Shown here: positions 46,909 to 56,724 of the stretch, piece by piece
How positions within the stretch are numbered: position 1 is the stretch's first letter
Layout of the letters: each line of letters begins with the position of its first letter
NCBI RefSeq assembly: GCF_000013225.1
Contig: NC_007776.1
Coordinates: 1,197,277-1,261,276, forward strand
Direction: 5' to 3'
DNA: 64,000 nucleotides
Source of the DNA: Synechococcus sp. JA-2-3B'a(2-13)
GTDB taxonomy: Bacteria > Cyanobacteriota > Cyanobacteriia > Thermostichales > Thermostichaceae
Position numbers and translations under genes: made by a program
The notes under the pieces: model-generated
Told to the model about the DNA's origin: nothing
Database searches by the model: none
The model's input: only the letters and a program-made list of their open reading frames with translations

Positions 46909-47427
46909 ATGCCCACTCCCGCTGACTCCTCTCCATCCCCCCTTCTCCAAAGCGACGAGGTTCTCAAGCCTGAGGACTCTGTTCCGCTGAGGGGGACGGT
47001 ATTGGCGGCCCGTGAGCCTTTTTTGGGGCTGTTGCGGGATCTGGCGCGGGCCTACCAAGCTTTTGAAAATTACGCCGGGGTTCACATTCGGCAAATGGGG
47101 CTGACGGCCCCCCAATTCGATGTGTTGGTTACCCTTGGCAATACCCCTGGGATGACCATGAATGTCTTGGCCCAAAAAACGCTGGTGACCAAAGGGACAC
47201 TGACCGGCATTGTGGATCGCCTGGAACAAAAAGGGCTGGTGCGCCGGGAAGTGCCCCCGGAAAACCGACGCTGCTTTAAGGTCGTGCTGACAGAAGCGGG
47301 GGAAAAACTGTTTGAGGAAATTTTCCCGGCCCACGTCGCCTACTTGAAAGAGCGCTTCCAAAAGCTGGATCCCTCGGAGATGGCGCAGATCCAGGCTTGC
47401 CTTAAAAAACTGCAGGCTATTTTCTAG
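46909..47427 (+). CDS. MarR-family transcriptional regulator
   Basis: A 172-residue winged-helix regulator from ATG 46909 (MPTPADSSPSPLLQ). The core (residues 30-150) shows MGLTAPQFDVLVTLGNTPG, the recognition helix MNVLAQKTLVTKGTLTGIVDRLEQ and the wing VRREVPPENRRCFKVVLTEAG. The N-terminal 30 residues are Ser/Pro-rich and probably disordered. No enzyme or efflux gene is directly next to it: the downstream neighbour is a TnpB element inserted right after the stop. Target genes are therefore unknown; a palindrome upstream suggests autoregulation. Confidence 0.93.
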   Translation: MPTPADSSPSPLLQSDEVLKPEDSVPLRGTVLAAREPFLGLLRDLARAYQAFENYAGVHIRQMGLTAPQFDVLVTLGNTPGMTMNVLAQKTLVTKGTLTGIVDRLEQKGLVRREVPPENRRCFKVVLTEAGEKLFEEIFPAHVAYLKERFQKLDPSEMAQIQACLKKLQAIF

Positions 47428-47509
47428 CGCTTTCAGCTAGAAATCGCAGGAGCCCCGCACTGTACCCGTAGGGTCAGTGCCGAGAGGAATGCGAGGTTAC
47501 AATAGAACT

Positions 47510-48745
47510 ATGACCCAAGTCCTGACCGTATCCTGCAAGCTCAAGGTGTCCCAGTCGCAGGCCGCCAAATTGGACGCGACTTTGGAGGCTTTTGGCCAAG
47601 CCTTGAACTGGGTCAACCAAAACACACCCGAGAAAGTCGCCAACGCCGTTAAGCTCCAGTCTCTGTGCTACCGCGAAATCCGTGCCCGGTTCGGCTTGTC
47701 CAGTAACTTGGCTCAACAGATATGCAGACGGGTAGCGTATGCTCGCAAGGTGGCACAACAGAAAAACCGCCCCGTCAAAGCGTTGTCGCTACGCGACGCT
47801 AACGCGAACAAGGGGGGCTTCGCTACCTACGACGCTCGTATCTTTTCGTTCCGCGAGAAAGACTGGTCGGTGTCGCTGACCACGGTGGAGGGTCGGGAGC
47901 GCTTTGAGCTGGCGATTGGCCGCTACCAGAGAGAACGGCTGGCGGGCTCCAATCCCAAATCTGCCACTCTGGTCAAGCGTAAAGACGGCTCCTACTCCAT
48001 TCAAATCTGTGTAGAAGCGGAGCCATCCCCACCGCAACGCACGGGTAGAGTACTGGGGGTGGACTTGGGGAGGACGGATATTGCCCATACGTCAGAGGGG
48101 GACAATTGGAATGGACAGCAGTTGAACAGAGTCCGCGACCACTACTCCCGGTTGAGGGCGGTACTCCAACGCAAAGCCAGTAAGGGCACACGCAGTTCGC
48201 GGCGCAGATGCCGTCAACTGTTGCAACGGCTGTCTGGCAAGGAGAGACGTTTTCAGGCGTGGGTCAATCATCGCATCTCCAAAGCTATTGTCTCTAGGGC
48301 AAAAGCTACCAACAGCGCTATTGCCCTGGAAGACCTGACAGGGATCCGGAAAAGAGTCAATCAACAGCCGCGCAGCAAAGCCGAGCGGCGCAGGGCCAAC
48401 AGTTGGGCGTTCTACCAACTACGTCAGTTTCTGGAATACAAGGCGAGGGCTGCAGGGGTTTCTCTGATTCTTGTGCCGCCTGCTTACACGTCGCAGACCT
48501 GTCACAAGTGTTTACACATCCATCCCGACCCTGCGCAATCCTACCGCAGTGGAAAGAAGTTTAAGTGTGGGCACTGTGGATGGGAAGGAGATGCGGATTT
48601 GAATGGTGCGAATGTGATTGCGCTTTTTGGGGCTGTCGTAAACCAGCCTAGAGGTTCGGGCCTGTTTTGTTCTCTGGTAGAGCAGAACAGGCTCAGGGCT
48701 ACTGAAAGCCCGCTCCGTACCGCTTTAGCGGTCGGAGTCGGGTAG
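47510..48745 (+). CDS. tnpB: TnpB RNA-guided nuclease-like protein, element 2
   Basis: A 411-residue TnpB starting MTQVLTVSCKL, aligned with element 1 (frames upstream at 47477 are artefacts). The RuvC triad is intact: Asp185 (GVDLGRTDIA), Glu274 (LEDLTGIRK) and Asp363 (GDADLNGA); zinc-ribbon Cys331/334/353/356 are present. It is about 27 residues longer than element 1, including an insertion of roughly a dozen residues (SLRDANANKGG region) that coincides exactly with a copy of the short GC-rich repeat (47786-47809) seen elsewhere inside coding regions. Its stop codon is within the right-end structure. Confidence 0.93.
   Translation: MTQVLTVSCKLKVSQSQAAKLDATLEAFGQALNWVNQNTPEKVANAVKLQSLCYREIRARFGLSSNLAQQICRRVAYARKVAQQKNRPVKALSLRDANANKGGFATYDARIFSFREKDWSVSLTTVEGRERFELAIGRYQRERLAGSNPKSATLVKRKDGSYSIQICVEAEPSPPQRTGRVLGVDLGRTDIAHTSEGDNWNGQQLNRVRDHYSRLRAVLQRKASKGTRSSRRRCRQLLQRLSGKERRFQAWVNHRISKAIVSRAKATNSAIALEDLTGIRKRVNQQPRSKAERRRANSWAFYQLRQFLEYKARAAGVSLILVPPAYTSQTCHKCLHIHPDPAQSYRSGKKFKCGHCGWEGDADLNGANVIALFGAVVNQPRGSGLFCSLVEQNRLRATESPLRTALAVGVG
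47786..47809 (+). repeat. Copy 4 of the short GC-rich dispersed repeat, inside tnpB of element 2
   Basis: TCGCTACGCGACGCTAACGC then GAAC. It encodes SLRDANAN in a region where the TnpB of element 1 has no matching residues, so it looks like an in-frame insertion. Confidence 0.75.
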
Positions 48746-48809
48746 TTTACATTCCCCTCTCCGATCCGGCTGATCAGCGACCCCCAAGCCGCAGTGCCGG
48801 AAGCAACCT

Positions 48810-49784
48810 CTAGCCCGGTTCAAACGGCTGCCCCAGAGCTGCCGGCGGAGTGGCCTTCACCGCCTGCTGGATCCAGCGCCGCAGCCGAGGTGGGATCCCG
48901 CGCAAGCCGCACTCCCACCATTCCCCAGAAGTGAGCACCAACACCAAAATCATCAACACGAAGGGGGCCACCGTAAAAACTTGGGTGGGCACGGCGCGGA
49001 TGGTAGTCTGGGCAACTCCGGCAAAGGACTGCAAAATGCCGAACAGGTAGGCCCCCAGGGCTACCCGCAAGGGGTTCCAGCCACCGAAGATGACGATGGC
49101 CAAAGCAATCCAGCCATACCCTGCTGTATGTCGGTGGCTCCAGCCGGCCTTGAAATCCAGAGAAAAGGCAGCCCCCGCCAAGCCCAATAGGGATCCCCCC
49201 ACAAGGGTGTAAACATAGCGCCAGAAAATGACATTGGTGCCGCGGGCAAAAGCCGCCGCCGGCTGTTCTCCCATAGCCCGCAACATCAGGCCAGGCTGAG
49301 TGCGATACAAAAAGAACCAAGTTCCCCCGATGAGCGCGTAGCTGGCGTACAGCAACAGATCCCCTTGGAACAGGAGTGGCCCCAGCAGCGGCACCTCTCT
49401 CAGGAAGGGGATGGGCAGACTGGGCACCGTTGGCCCTGGGATCCGCACGAACGGATTGCCCAAAAAGGAAGACAAATCCGCCCCCAATAGGGTCAAGACG
49501 AAACCAATGGCAATTTGGGATCCCTTCAGGGTCAGCGAGCCAAAGGCCACGATCCCAGCAAACAGCGCTCCCACCGCGGCGGCAGCCAAAAAGCCCAACG
49601 CCAGACTTCCCGTCAGCTTGGCCACGGCGAACCCAACCATGGCCGCCAGCATGATCGTCCCCTCTGCGGAGAGGTTGATCACCCCTGCCCGCTCGGTAAT
49701 GGTTTCCCCCACACAGGCGAAGACCACCGGTGTAGCGGTGGCAATGGCAGTGGAGAGAATAGCAACCAGTTGGGCAGCGGTCAT
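48810..49784 (-). CDS. ABC transporter permease, BPD_transp_2 (nucleoside/branched-chain) type
   Basis: A 324-residue permease with about eight membrane helices. It starts MTAAQLVAILSTAIATATPVVFACVGETITERAGVINLSAEG (shown in parts) — the GETITERAGVINLSAEG segment is characteristic of the NupQ/YufQ-type nucleoside ABC permeases. The C-terminus has ALAIVIFGGWNPLRVALGAYLFG. Its partner permease, ATPase and BmpA-type binding protein are not adjacent. It lies just after the TnpB element on the opposite strand, so the rest of the operon may lie beyond, upstream of 49784, where a small unknown membrane gene is instead found. Confidence 0.9.
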   Translation of the reverse strand: MTAAQLVAILSTAIATATPVVFACVGETITERAGVINLSAEGTIMLAAMVGFAVAKLTGSLALGFLAAAAVGALFAGIVAFGSLTLKGSQIAIGFVLTLLGADLSSFLGNPFVRIPGPTVPSLPIPFLREVPLLGPLLFQGDLLLYASYALIGGTWFFLYRTQPGLMLRAMGEQPAAAFARGTNVIFWRYVYTLVGGSLLGLAGAAFSLDFKAGWSHRHTAGYGWIALAIVIFGGWNPLRVALGAYLFGILQSFAGVAQTTIRAVPTQVFTVAPFVLMILVLVLTSGEWWECGLRGIPPRLRRWIQQAVKATPPAALGQPFEPG

Positions 49785-49864
49785 TATGAGCCTGTCGAGA
49801 ACTCGGGTTGGGTTAACGCATTTGCAGTTGCTGCGGGAATGCGCCTGTCGATCTGGTCATCGCC

Positions 49865-50140
49865 TCACCCCAACACCCAGAGCATGAAAGCCACCCCTAG
49901 GGTGACGGCACCAAACAGAGCATAGCTGATCCGGCGCAGCGGCCTCAGTTGCAGGGCATGCAGATCCTTAAGCCAGCCCAGCCCCAAGGATTCGACAAAG
50001 CGATCCAGCACCGCCTGCATAGGGTAGGCGTAAACCGATCCTTGCTCCTTAAAGTTCACCAGCACAACCAGCAGTGTAGCGTAGCCCCAGAGGAGGCCCC
50101 AGAGCACAGCGCTCAACCCGATTAAAATTGGCTCAAACAT
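49865..50140 (-). CDS. Small unknown membrane protein, 91 residues
   Basis: Starts MFEPILIGLSAVLWGLLWG (ATG 50138-50140), preceded by a GGGAAAG sequence about 5 bases upstream, which fits a ribosome site; a longer frame to 50347 is less likely. Two membrane helices are visible (residues 3-24 and the C-terminal YALFGAVTLGVAFMLWVLG), separated by a soluble loop (NFKEQGSVYAYPMQAVLDRFVESL). No family recognised. Confidence 0.6.
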   Translation of the reverse strand: MFEPILIGLSAVLWGLLWGYATLLVVLVNFKEQGSVYAYPMQAVLDRFVESLGLGWLKDLHALQLRPLRRISYALFGAVTLGVAFMLWVLG

Positions 50141-50386
50141 CGACTTTCCCTTGCCTTCTATAGGCATGTCCACTGCTTGCGTGAGCGGGAGACGGAGTTC
50201 TTTGAGCCTGGGGGACTTGGATCTCATTATTCCGGTTGTTTTCCCGTTGAGGCTGCCCTCCCTCAGACAAGAGCGTAGAAGGGATCCCAGCTTGCTTGCA
50301 GAGATCACGCCGGTTCTCTTCTGCCCGTCCAGGCCAGGAGATGACAAACTGGAAGTACCCGCTCGGAGTTATCTCGTCAAATCCCC

Positions 50387-50920
50387 ATGAGTTCTCGCTA
50401 CCTGCTGCCCCCCGCTGAACCCAAGTCTGTCGGTACTGCCTATATCCTCTGGGCGTTGGGCATCTTCGGGATCTGTGGCGTCCATCGCTTCTACCTGGGC
50501 AAGACTGGAACAGGCATCCTCTGGCTGTTCACCTTTGGCCTGCTGGGCTTTGGCCAGTTAATTGACCTGTTTTTGATCCCAGGCATGGTGGAGAACTACA
50601 ACTTCAAGCTGGCCGTCCTGCAGGGATCCCGACCCTCCCCATCCCCAGCTTCCTCAAAAAACACCTCAGCACCTCCTCAGCCCCTCAAAGGTCAAGCTCT
50701 GATGCGGGAGATCCTGCGGCTAGCCCAACAGCGGCAAGGGATCCTCACCCTTGCGGAGATAGCTATCGACTTACCTGCCGACTTTGACGAAATTGAAAAG
50801 GCGCTGCAAGAGCTGAGCCGGCGGAGCATGGCTTTCCCCGAAAACAACCCGGTCACTGGAGCGGTAGAATACCACTTCCCTCACCTGCTGCACCGCTCCC
50901 CCAACCAACGTTCGCTCTAG
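50387..50920 (+). CDS. TM2-domain protein
   Basis: A 177-residue protein from ATG 50387. Residues 14-66 are a TM2 domain: AYILWALGIFGICGVHRFYLGKTGTGILWLFTFG (shown partially) then GFGQLIDLFLIPGMVENYN. The GVHRFYLGKTGTG motif is the family signature. A Pro/Ser-rich linker (about residues 78-100) follows, then a cytosolic winged-helix-like C-terminal domain (ILRLAQQRQGILTLAEIAID then FDEIEKALQELSRRSM). Function unknown. Confidence 0.88.
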   Translation: MSSRYLLPPAEPKSVGTAYILWALGIFGICGVHRFYLGKTGTGILWLFTFGLLGFGQLIDLFLIPGMVENYNFKLAVLQGSRPSPSPASSKNTSAPPQPLKGQALMREILRLAQQRQGILTLAEIAIDLPADFDEIEKALQELSRRSMAFPENNPVTGAVEYHFPHLLHRSPNQRSL

Positions 50921-50938
50921 ATGCCCTCCTGCAGACCT

Positions 50939-51721
50939 CTACTGGGATCCCAGGATCCCTCGGCGCTTGGCTGCCCGAACCGCCCGGCGAAAGGTCAGCA
51001 AGCCCAGGCCGAAGTAGAAAACGCCGCTGGTCAGAGCCATGATCAGCCGCACGGGATCCAAGCCCGCCTCCCGCACCATCACGTCTCGCAGCAGCCCAGC
51101 CCCCGCCGTCATGGGCAGACTTTGCCCTAGCCACCTCAGGGATCCCGGCCATTCTTCCGTGGGAGCAGCCAACAGGAAAAGCAGGCCGAATTGGCTGATG
51201 ATCAAAAGCTGCTGAATTCGCTTCCAAATCAGAGCGGCGGATCCCAGCAAAAACGAGAAGCCGTAGGCCCCCAGCACCACGCTCACCAAAGGCAACACCA
51301 GAGCAGGGGGAAACCGCAACCGGCTGCCCGTCAGCAATAAGATGACGCCCAGAATGACGACGACAATGGAAAAGCGCAACACCAAGCTGGCACAAGCCCG
51401 TGCCAAGAAGAGAGTGGCTGCCGAAAATGGCGAGAGCAACACCTGCTCCAAGGTGCCTGTCTGGGCTTCCACCTGCAGGTTGAGGGCGATGTCGTTCACC
51501 ACAAAAATGACCAGCGTCCAGAGCACATAGCCGATCACCACCGCGTCCAGCCGTTTGCCAAATTGGGAGGCAGGCCCTGCCACATATTGGGCGCCGGCAA
51601 AGAGGGCATAGAAGAAGAACGTGGTGATCAGGATCCCGCCCAGGGCCTCCGCCGGATAGCGAATGTACTGGATCCAGGCCCGCTTTAGTTCAGCCCAAAA
51701 CAGGTGTATCACCGGCATCAT
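50939..51721 (-). CDS. ABC-2 type exporter permease
   Basis: A 260-residue membrane permease coupled by a four-base overlap (51718-51721) to the upstream ATPase gene. About six membrane segments are visible, with NLQVEAQTGTLEQVLLSPFSA, a conserved segment of this family, in the middle. The C-terminus is the short basic RRAVRAAKRRGILGSQ. It forms an exporter with the ATPase; the cargo is unknown. It is convergent with the TM2 gene, 18 bases away. Confidence 0.9.
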   Translation of the reverse strand: MMPVIHLFWAELKRAWIQYIRYPAEALGGILITTFFFYALFAGAQYVAGPASQFGKRLDAVVIGYVLWTLVIFVVNDIALNLQVEAQTGTLEQVLLSPFSAATLFLARACASLVLRFSIVVVILGVILLLTGSRLRFPPALVLPLVSVVLGAYGFSFLLGSAALIWKRIQQLLIISQFGLLFLLAAPTEEWPGSLRWLGQSLPMTAGAGLLRDVMVREAGLDPVRLIMALTSGVFYFGLGLLTFRRAVRAAKRRGILGSQ

Positions 51722-52653
51722 CCTTGCCCCTCTCCCCTTTTCAACAACTCGAGGAAAATATGGGTGAGATCGGCTTCCTCTCGTTTGAGGCTGAGCAAGG
51801 GCAAAGGCTTCAAGATCTCCAGCACCTGATAGAGCATCTCTGGCGGGCCGCTGAACCGCACCCGATGGGATCCGAGAATCTCCACCCCTTGGCGGGCCAG
51901 TTGTTCAAACCTCCAGGGATCCAGCCCCTGTTCCAGCTCGATCCGGTAAGTACCGACGGCGCCGGCAAAGTGCCGGATCAACTCTCCCGTGGGGGCTTGG
52001 GCGATGATCACCCCTTGTCGAATAACGGCTACCTGATCCGAGAGCGCTTCCGCAATATCCAGTTGATGGGTGGTGAGCAAGATGGCTCGACCCGAAGCGG
52101 CAATTTGGCGGATCAGGGATTTCACCGCTTGCGCCGATTCCACATCCAACCCCAGGGTGGGCTCATCCAGCAGCAACAGGGCCGGTTGATGCAGGAGGGC
52201 GACGGCAATGGCCACCTTCTGCTGCATGCCCCGCGAAAGGGTTTGCACGGCAACATCCCGCTTTTCCCACAGGCCAAAGGTCTCCAGGAGCTCTAGCCCC
52301 CGTTGCCGAGCGGTTCTGGGGGATAGCCCCCGCAGCACACCGAAGTACTCCAGGTTCTGTAGGGGGGTCATCCGCCAGTAGAGGTTGCGGTTGCCTTCCA
52401 GCACCGCCCCTACTTGGGCCAATGTGCCAGGATCCCTGTGGGGATCCCGTCCGAGAACGCACACTGTGCCCGCGTCGGGTTGGATCAGGCCGGCAATCAT
52501 CTTAATGGTGGTGGTCTTGCCGGCCCCGTTGGGCCCCAAAAAAGCCAGGATCTCCCCTGCTGCCAGCGTCAGGGAGACATCCACCACCGCCCGCACCTCC
52601 CTGCCTCCTTGCCGGTAGGTTTTTTGGAGGTGGTGAGCTTCTAGAACTTTCAT
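51718..52653 (-). CDS. ABC transporter ATPase partner of the ABC-2 permease
   Basis: A 311-residue ATPase from ATG 52651-52653 (MKVLEAHHLQKTYRQGG); a longer frame to 52770 lacks support. Walker A is LGPNGAGKTTTIKM, the signature is LSRGMQQKVAIAVALL and Walker B is ALLLLDEPTLGLD, followed by TTHQLD. A C-terminal extension (about residues 225-311) is typical of the DrrA/Nod-type exporters. The stop overlaps the permease start by ATGA, so they form one operon. Cargo not evident. Confidence 0.93.
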   Translation of the reverse strand: MKVLEAHHLQKTYRQGGREVRAVVDVSLTLAAGEILAFLGPNGAGKTTTIKMIAGLIQPDAGTVCVLGRDPHRDPGTLAQVGAVLEGNRNLYWRMTPLQNLEYFGVLRGLSPRTARQRGLELLETFGLWEKRDVAVQTLSRGMQQKVAIAVALLHQPALLLLDEPTLGLDVESAQAVKSLIRQIAASGRAILLTTHQLDIAEALSDQVAVIRQGVIIAQAPTGELIRHFAGAVGTYRIELEQGLDPWRFEQLARQGVEILGSHRVRFSGPPEMLYQVLEILKPLPLLSLKREEADLTHIFLELLKRGEGQG

Positions 52654-52773
52654 GACGCGAACCCGATGCAAACGCGAAGCCGATGCAAAAAGGAGCGCTG
52701 AAGAGAGGAGGGCCGGCCATTCCACTCTCTCACACCAGAGCATGGGCCCGCCTCGAGAGGGATCCGGCAAGAT

Positions 52774-55700
52774 CTAGGGGGTCATTGGGATCCCAGCCTC
52801 CATCCGGCTCAGGGCCAGGCTCATCTTGTCCAGCCACTGCAAAAGGTTCTCCAGTTGCTGCGCCGCCGGCACCATCCCCAGCCCTCGCACCGTCACCTTG
52901 CCCGGTTGGTAGACAAAGCGAGGCTGCAGGTGAGTGGGCAGAGCCTCTTTCAGGCGATTCCAAGCCGGCTCCTCCATGGGGGTTTCCAAAAGCACATGCT
53001 CTTTGGCCGGTTTGATGCGGGAAAAGCCCAGGGTGCGGGCCAGGATCTTCAGCTCCATCACCCGCAGCAGCTCCTGGGTAGGCTTGGGCAGGGGGCCAAA
53101 GCGGTCTTGCCATTCTTGGGCAATTTGCAACAGCTCGACCCGAGAGCCGGCAGCAGCCAGGTGTCGATAAGCCTGCATCTTTTGATCTTCGTCGGGGATA
53201 TAGCTTTGCGGGATCATGGCGGTAACATTCAGGTCGATTTGCGTGTCCTCCACCTGTGGGATCTCCTGGCCGCGAATTTCTCGAATGGCTTCTTGCAACA
53301 TTTCCAGGTAAAGATCGAAGCCCACCGCATTGACTTGCCCGGATTGTTCCGTTCCCAGCAGGTTGCCAATGCCGCGAATTTCCATATCCCGCATTGCCAA
53401 CTGATAGCCGGATCCCAGTTGGGTAAATTCCTGAATGGCCTGTAGGCGTTTGCGGGCCTCCTCGGTGAGGATCCCGTCTTCTCGGTAAAACAGCCAAGCA
53501 TGGGCTTGGATCCCAGCCCGGCCCACCCGCCCCCGCAGCTGGTATAGCTGAGCCAATCCAAACTCCTGAGCATTTTCAATCAAAATGGTGTTGACGCGGG
53601 GAATATCCAAACCGGATTCGATAATCGTCGTGCAGACCAGGATATCGATTTCCCCATTGTTAAAAGCCAGCATCGTTGCCTCTAGCTCCCCTTCCGGCAT
53701 CTGCCCGTGGGCAATGGCAATGCGGGCGCCGGGCACCCATTCCCGCAATTTGGCGCTGGCTTCTTCGATGCCTTCAATGCGGTTGACGACATAGAAGACT
53801 TGACCGCCGCGATCCAACTCTTGGCGGATAGCCGTGCGGATGACTTCGGGGTTGTAGGGAGAAAGGTAAGTTTTGATAGGCCGGCGGGAAGGAGGCGGAG
53901 TTTGGATCAAGCTCATTTCCCGCAAACCCGACAAGGCCATATACAGAGTGCGGGGAATAGGGGTGGCGGTGAGGGTGAGTACATCCACCTGGGTTTTGAG
54001 AAGTTTGATTTTCTCTTTTTGGTTGACGCCAAAGCGCTGCTCTTCGTCAATAACCAAAAGGCCTAAATCCCGAAATTGCACATCCTTGCCCAAAAGCTGG
54101 TGGGTGCCCACCACAACATCCAGTTCGCCACTCTTGAGACGGGATAGGATTTCTTTTTTCTCCTCCGAGGTGCGGAAGCGGTTGAGCAAGCCCACTTGAA
54201 TAGGATAGGGAGCAAAGCGCTCTTTGAGGGTGTGGTAGTGCTGCTGGGTAAGAATGGTGGTTGGCGCCAAAAGAGCCACTTGCTTGCCGGCGGTTACGGC
54301 CTTGAAAATGGCGCGGATGGCCACTTCCGTTTTGCCAAAGCCCACGTCCCCACACAGCAGCCGATCCATAGGGCGTGGAGATTCCATATCCCGCTTGATC
54401 TCCTGGACAGCTCGGAGTTGATCCGGCGTCAGGGGATAGGGGAAAGAATCTTCCAGCTCCTGTTGCCAAGGAGAATCGGGCGGGAAGGCATAGCCCTCCT
54501 GTTCGGCGCGTTTGGCATAGAGCTGCAGCAGGTCAAAGGCCACTTTTCGCAGGCTCTTTTTCACCTTCTGTTTGGTCTTTTCCCAGGTGCTGCCGGACAT
54601 CTTGTGCAGGGCAGGTGGTCCATCCCCGCTGGCGCGGTAGCGGGAAAGGGAGTTGACCTGGTCGGCAGCCACCCGCAACAGGCCATCGCTGTATTGAATA
54701 ACCAGGTACTCGCGGGTTTCGCCCCCAATGGTGAGGGTTTCCAGGCGCAGGAATTGGCCGATGCCATGCGCCTTGTGGACAACAAAATCCCCCGGCTTGA
54801 GCAGGTTGGGATCCACCTGGCGGGAGCTGGCCTGGCGGCGCTTGCGCACATAGGTGGGGGTGGCCAGGCTGTGTTGGCCGAAAAACTCGCGGTCGGTGAG
54901 CACCACCCACCCCAAGGTGGGCAGGAGAACCCCCTCCAGCTCGGCCAGGCCGGAATACTTGAGGGCCACTGGGGTGTAGGACTGTAGCTGGCGCTCGATG
55001 GCCGGGAAGTCTTTGGGATTGGGCACGTACTGGGCCGGGCAGTCGTGTTCCTGCAGCAGGGCCACGGTGCGGGAGGGCTGGGCAGAGAGGATCCACACCT
55101 GCAACTGCTGCTTGCGGTACTCGCGCAGGGTTTTGGCCAGGGATCCAAACTGGTGGGGAGCAGTAGGCACAGGCCGGCTTTTTAGGTCAAGGGCAGCTTC
55201 GGCTTCGCCAGCAGGGGCAAAGGTGCGGGCCAACAGGCAGGGGAAGGGATCCCAGTCGGGAGCATGGAGATCGAAGGGGCGGTGAAAGGGCTGCAGAGCC
55301 GGCTCCGCAACCTGGGCCTGTTTCCACTGTTCTTGGGCGTGGTAGAGCCACTGCTGGCTGTGGGCTTGGCACTGCTCCGGCTCGTCGATCAGGATCAAAG
55401 CCTCGGGATCCAGATAGCTCAGCAGGTTGGCTGGCGGATCGTAGAGTAGGCCAAGAAAACGGCGCAAGCCCTCCGGGGGGGTGGGCGACTGCTCCAACTG
55501 CTGCCGTAGGCCCTGGGAGAGCTGATCGGCTTTTTCCTGCAGAGCCGGCCAGAGGATGGGTCCGTAGCCAGTGGGGGTCAGCCAGACGTGGGGGATCCCA
55601 TCTTGGGAGCGCTGGCTGACTGGGTCAAACTCCCGCAGCCGCTCCAGCTCGTTGCCAAACCACTCTAGGCGCACCGGCCATTCGCAGGCCACCGGGAAAA

Positions 55701-56250
55701 CGTCGAGAATGTCGCCCCTTTGGCTCCACTGCCCCTCGCTTTCCACCAGACTCACCCGCTGGTAGCCCAGACGGGTCAACTGCTGCCCCAGTTGCTGGGG
55801 AAACATCTCCAAGCCGGGTTCCAGCTGGAGACAAAAGGCCCGCAACACCTCTGGGGGAGGGAGGTGGGGTTGGAGGGCCCGCTCTGTCGCCACAATGGCC
55901 ATGCCCTTCTTCCCCTGGAGGCAATCGGCCAGCACCTGAAACTGACCCCACACCAGCTCCGGTTCCAGGTCAAAAGGTTCGTAAGGGGAAGCCTCTGAAG
56001 TAGGGTAGAGCTGCACACTCTCCCAGCCCATGCCCTCCAATTGCGCTGTCCACCGGCCCGCTTCTTCCAGCGTGGCAGTGACCACCAGCAGGGATCTTCC
56101 CTCCTGCTGGGCCAAAGCCGAGGCGATCAACCCCTTCGGGATCCGCCCTGCCCCCTGCAGATCTGCCTGTCGCCGTGATCTCAACCGGGCGGCCAACTCT
56201 TGCATCAAGCCAGATTGGGCCAGAAAGCGCACCAGCGGAATAAACGACAT
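52774..56250 (-). CDS. mfd: Transcription-repair coupling factor
   Basis: Releases stalled RNA polymerase at lesions and recruits the UvrA machinery. It has 1158 residues from ATG 56248-56250 ([14 protein letters not shown]); a GTG four codons earlier is an alternative. Domains in order: UvrB-homology module, CarD-like RNA polymerase interaction domain ([19 protein letters not shown]), RecG-like translocase ([28 protein letters not shown]), and the C-terminal TRCF domain. All are intact. With uvrA in the same window the repair pathway is well represented, but the genes are 10 kb apart and not an operon. Confidence 0.97.
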   Translation of the reverse strand: MSFIPLVRFLAQSGLMQELAARLRSRRQADLQGAGRIPKGLIASALAQQEGRSLLVVTATLEEAGRWTAQLEGMGWESVQLYPTSEASPYEPFDLEPELVWGQFQVLADCLQGKKGMAIVATERALQPHLPPPEVLRAFCLQLEPGLEMFPQQLGQQLTRLGYQRVSLVESEGQWSQRGDILDVFPVACEWPVRLEWFGNELERLREFDPVSQRSQDGIPHVWLTPTGYGPILWPALQEKADQLSQGLRQQLEQSPTPPEGLRRFLGLLYDPPANLLSYLDPEALILIDEPEQCQAHSQQWLYHAQEQWKQAQVAEPALQPFHRPFDLHAPDWDPFPCLLARTFAPAGEAEAALDLKSRPVPTAPHQFGSLAKTLREYRKQQLQVWILSAQPSRTVALLQEHDCPAQYVPNPKDFPAIERQLQSYTPVALKYSGLAELEGVLLPTLGWVVLTDREFFGQHSLATPTYVRKRRQASSRQVDPNLLKPGDFVVHKAHGIGQFLRLETLTIGGETREYLVIQYSDGLLRVAADQVNSLSRYRASGDGPPALHKMSGSTWEKTKQKVKKSLRKVAFDLLQLYAKRAEQEGYAFPPDSPWQQELEDSFPYPLTPDQLRAVQEIKRDMESPRPMDRLLCGDVGFGKTEVAIRAIFKAVTAGKQVALLAPTTILTQQHYHTLKERFAPYPIQVGLLNRFRTSEEKKEILSRLKSGELDVVVGTHQLLGKDVQFRDLGLLVIDEEQRFGVNQKEKIKLLKTQVDVLTLTATPIPRTLYMALSGLREMSLIQTPPPSRRPIKTYLSPYNPEVIRTAIRQELDRGGQVFYVVNRIEGIEEASAKLREWVPGARIAIAHGQMPEGELEATMLAFNNGEIDILVCTTIIESGLDIPRVNTILIENAQEFGLAQLYQLRGRVGRAGIQAHAWLFYREDGILTEEARKRLQAIQEFTQLGSGYQLAMRDMEIRGIGNLLGTEQSGQVNAVGFDLYLEMLQEAIREIRGQEIPQVEDTQIDLNVTAMIPQSYIPDEDQKMQAYRHLAAAGSRVELLQIAQEWQDRFGPLPKPTQELLRVMELKILARTLGFSRIKPAKEHVLLETPMEEPAWNRLKEALPTHLQPRFVYQPGKVTVRGLGMVPAAQQLENLLQWLDKMSLALSRMEAGIPMTP

Positions 56251-56724
56251 CTTCCACCCCACCCTGCAAACTGGGATCCCAATTCTGGCAGGCTCCGGGG
56301 ACGATCAGCAGCCGTCTGCCGGCTCTGTAAACCGGAAGTCCTCCCTTGCTGGGAATTGCTCCTCGATCTATTGGGACAACAGTTTTGTTGTTTAAAGACG
56401 AAGAAAACCAGAACCCTATGTCAATGGCCTGCCAGTTTTTGGCCGCTAGGTTCACAGAGGGCTTTTTGCTTTGTAGTCCAAATTACAAAAAAAGGTCTAT
56501 ATCTCACAGAATCCTAAAATTAACCTTTAGAGTCGGACGGCTTGTCGATTGTCTTAGCCAAGATTCGATGTTAGAAGGAACCACAAAGCGCGGCTTTCCC
56601 GGCCTCATCTGATGTCTGCTAGGGAGCAAGATGTTTTTCATGCAAGAGGTGTAGCTGCATCAACTGCAGAGGATGTTGTCGGAAAAAGCTGTATTGGCCA
56701 ATTCATCTAAGCTTGGTACAAATC
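56251..56724. other. Gene-free interval upstream of cydA
   Basis: This 474-base interval holds the divergent promoters for mfd and cydA. The right half (about 56480-56530) is AT-rich. I see no RNA gene or riboswitch. There is no credible small ORF. Confidence 0.4.

Larger units (their letters stand above)
47443..48750 (+). mobile_element. Orphan TnpB element 2 (IS200/IS605 superfamily, IS1341-like)
   Basis: Inserted 16-26 bases after the MarR stop. The left hairpin is at about 47453-47484: CG-CACTG-T-ACCC-GTA-GGGT-CAGTG-C-CG. The right hairpin is at 48709-48742: CCCG-CTCCG-T-ACCGC-TTTA-GCGGT-CGGAG-T-CGGG. Both keep the bulges of element 1 but use different pairs in the stems. TAGTTTAC follows at 48743-48750 and is taken as the right boundary. 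An additional short stem at 47419-47444 (TTTCTAGC with GCTAGAAA) marks the insertion edge or the MarR terminator. No tnpA is present. Confidence 0.85.
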
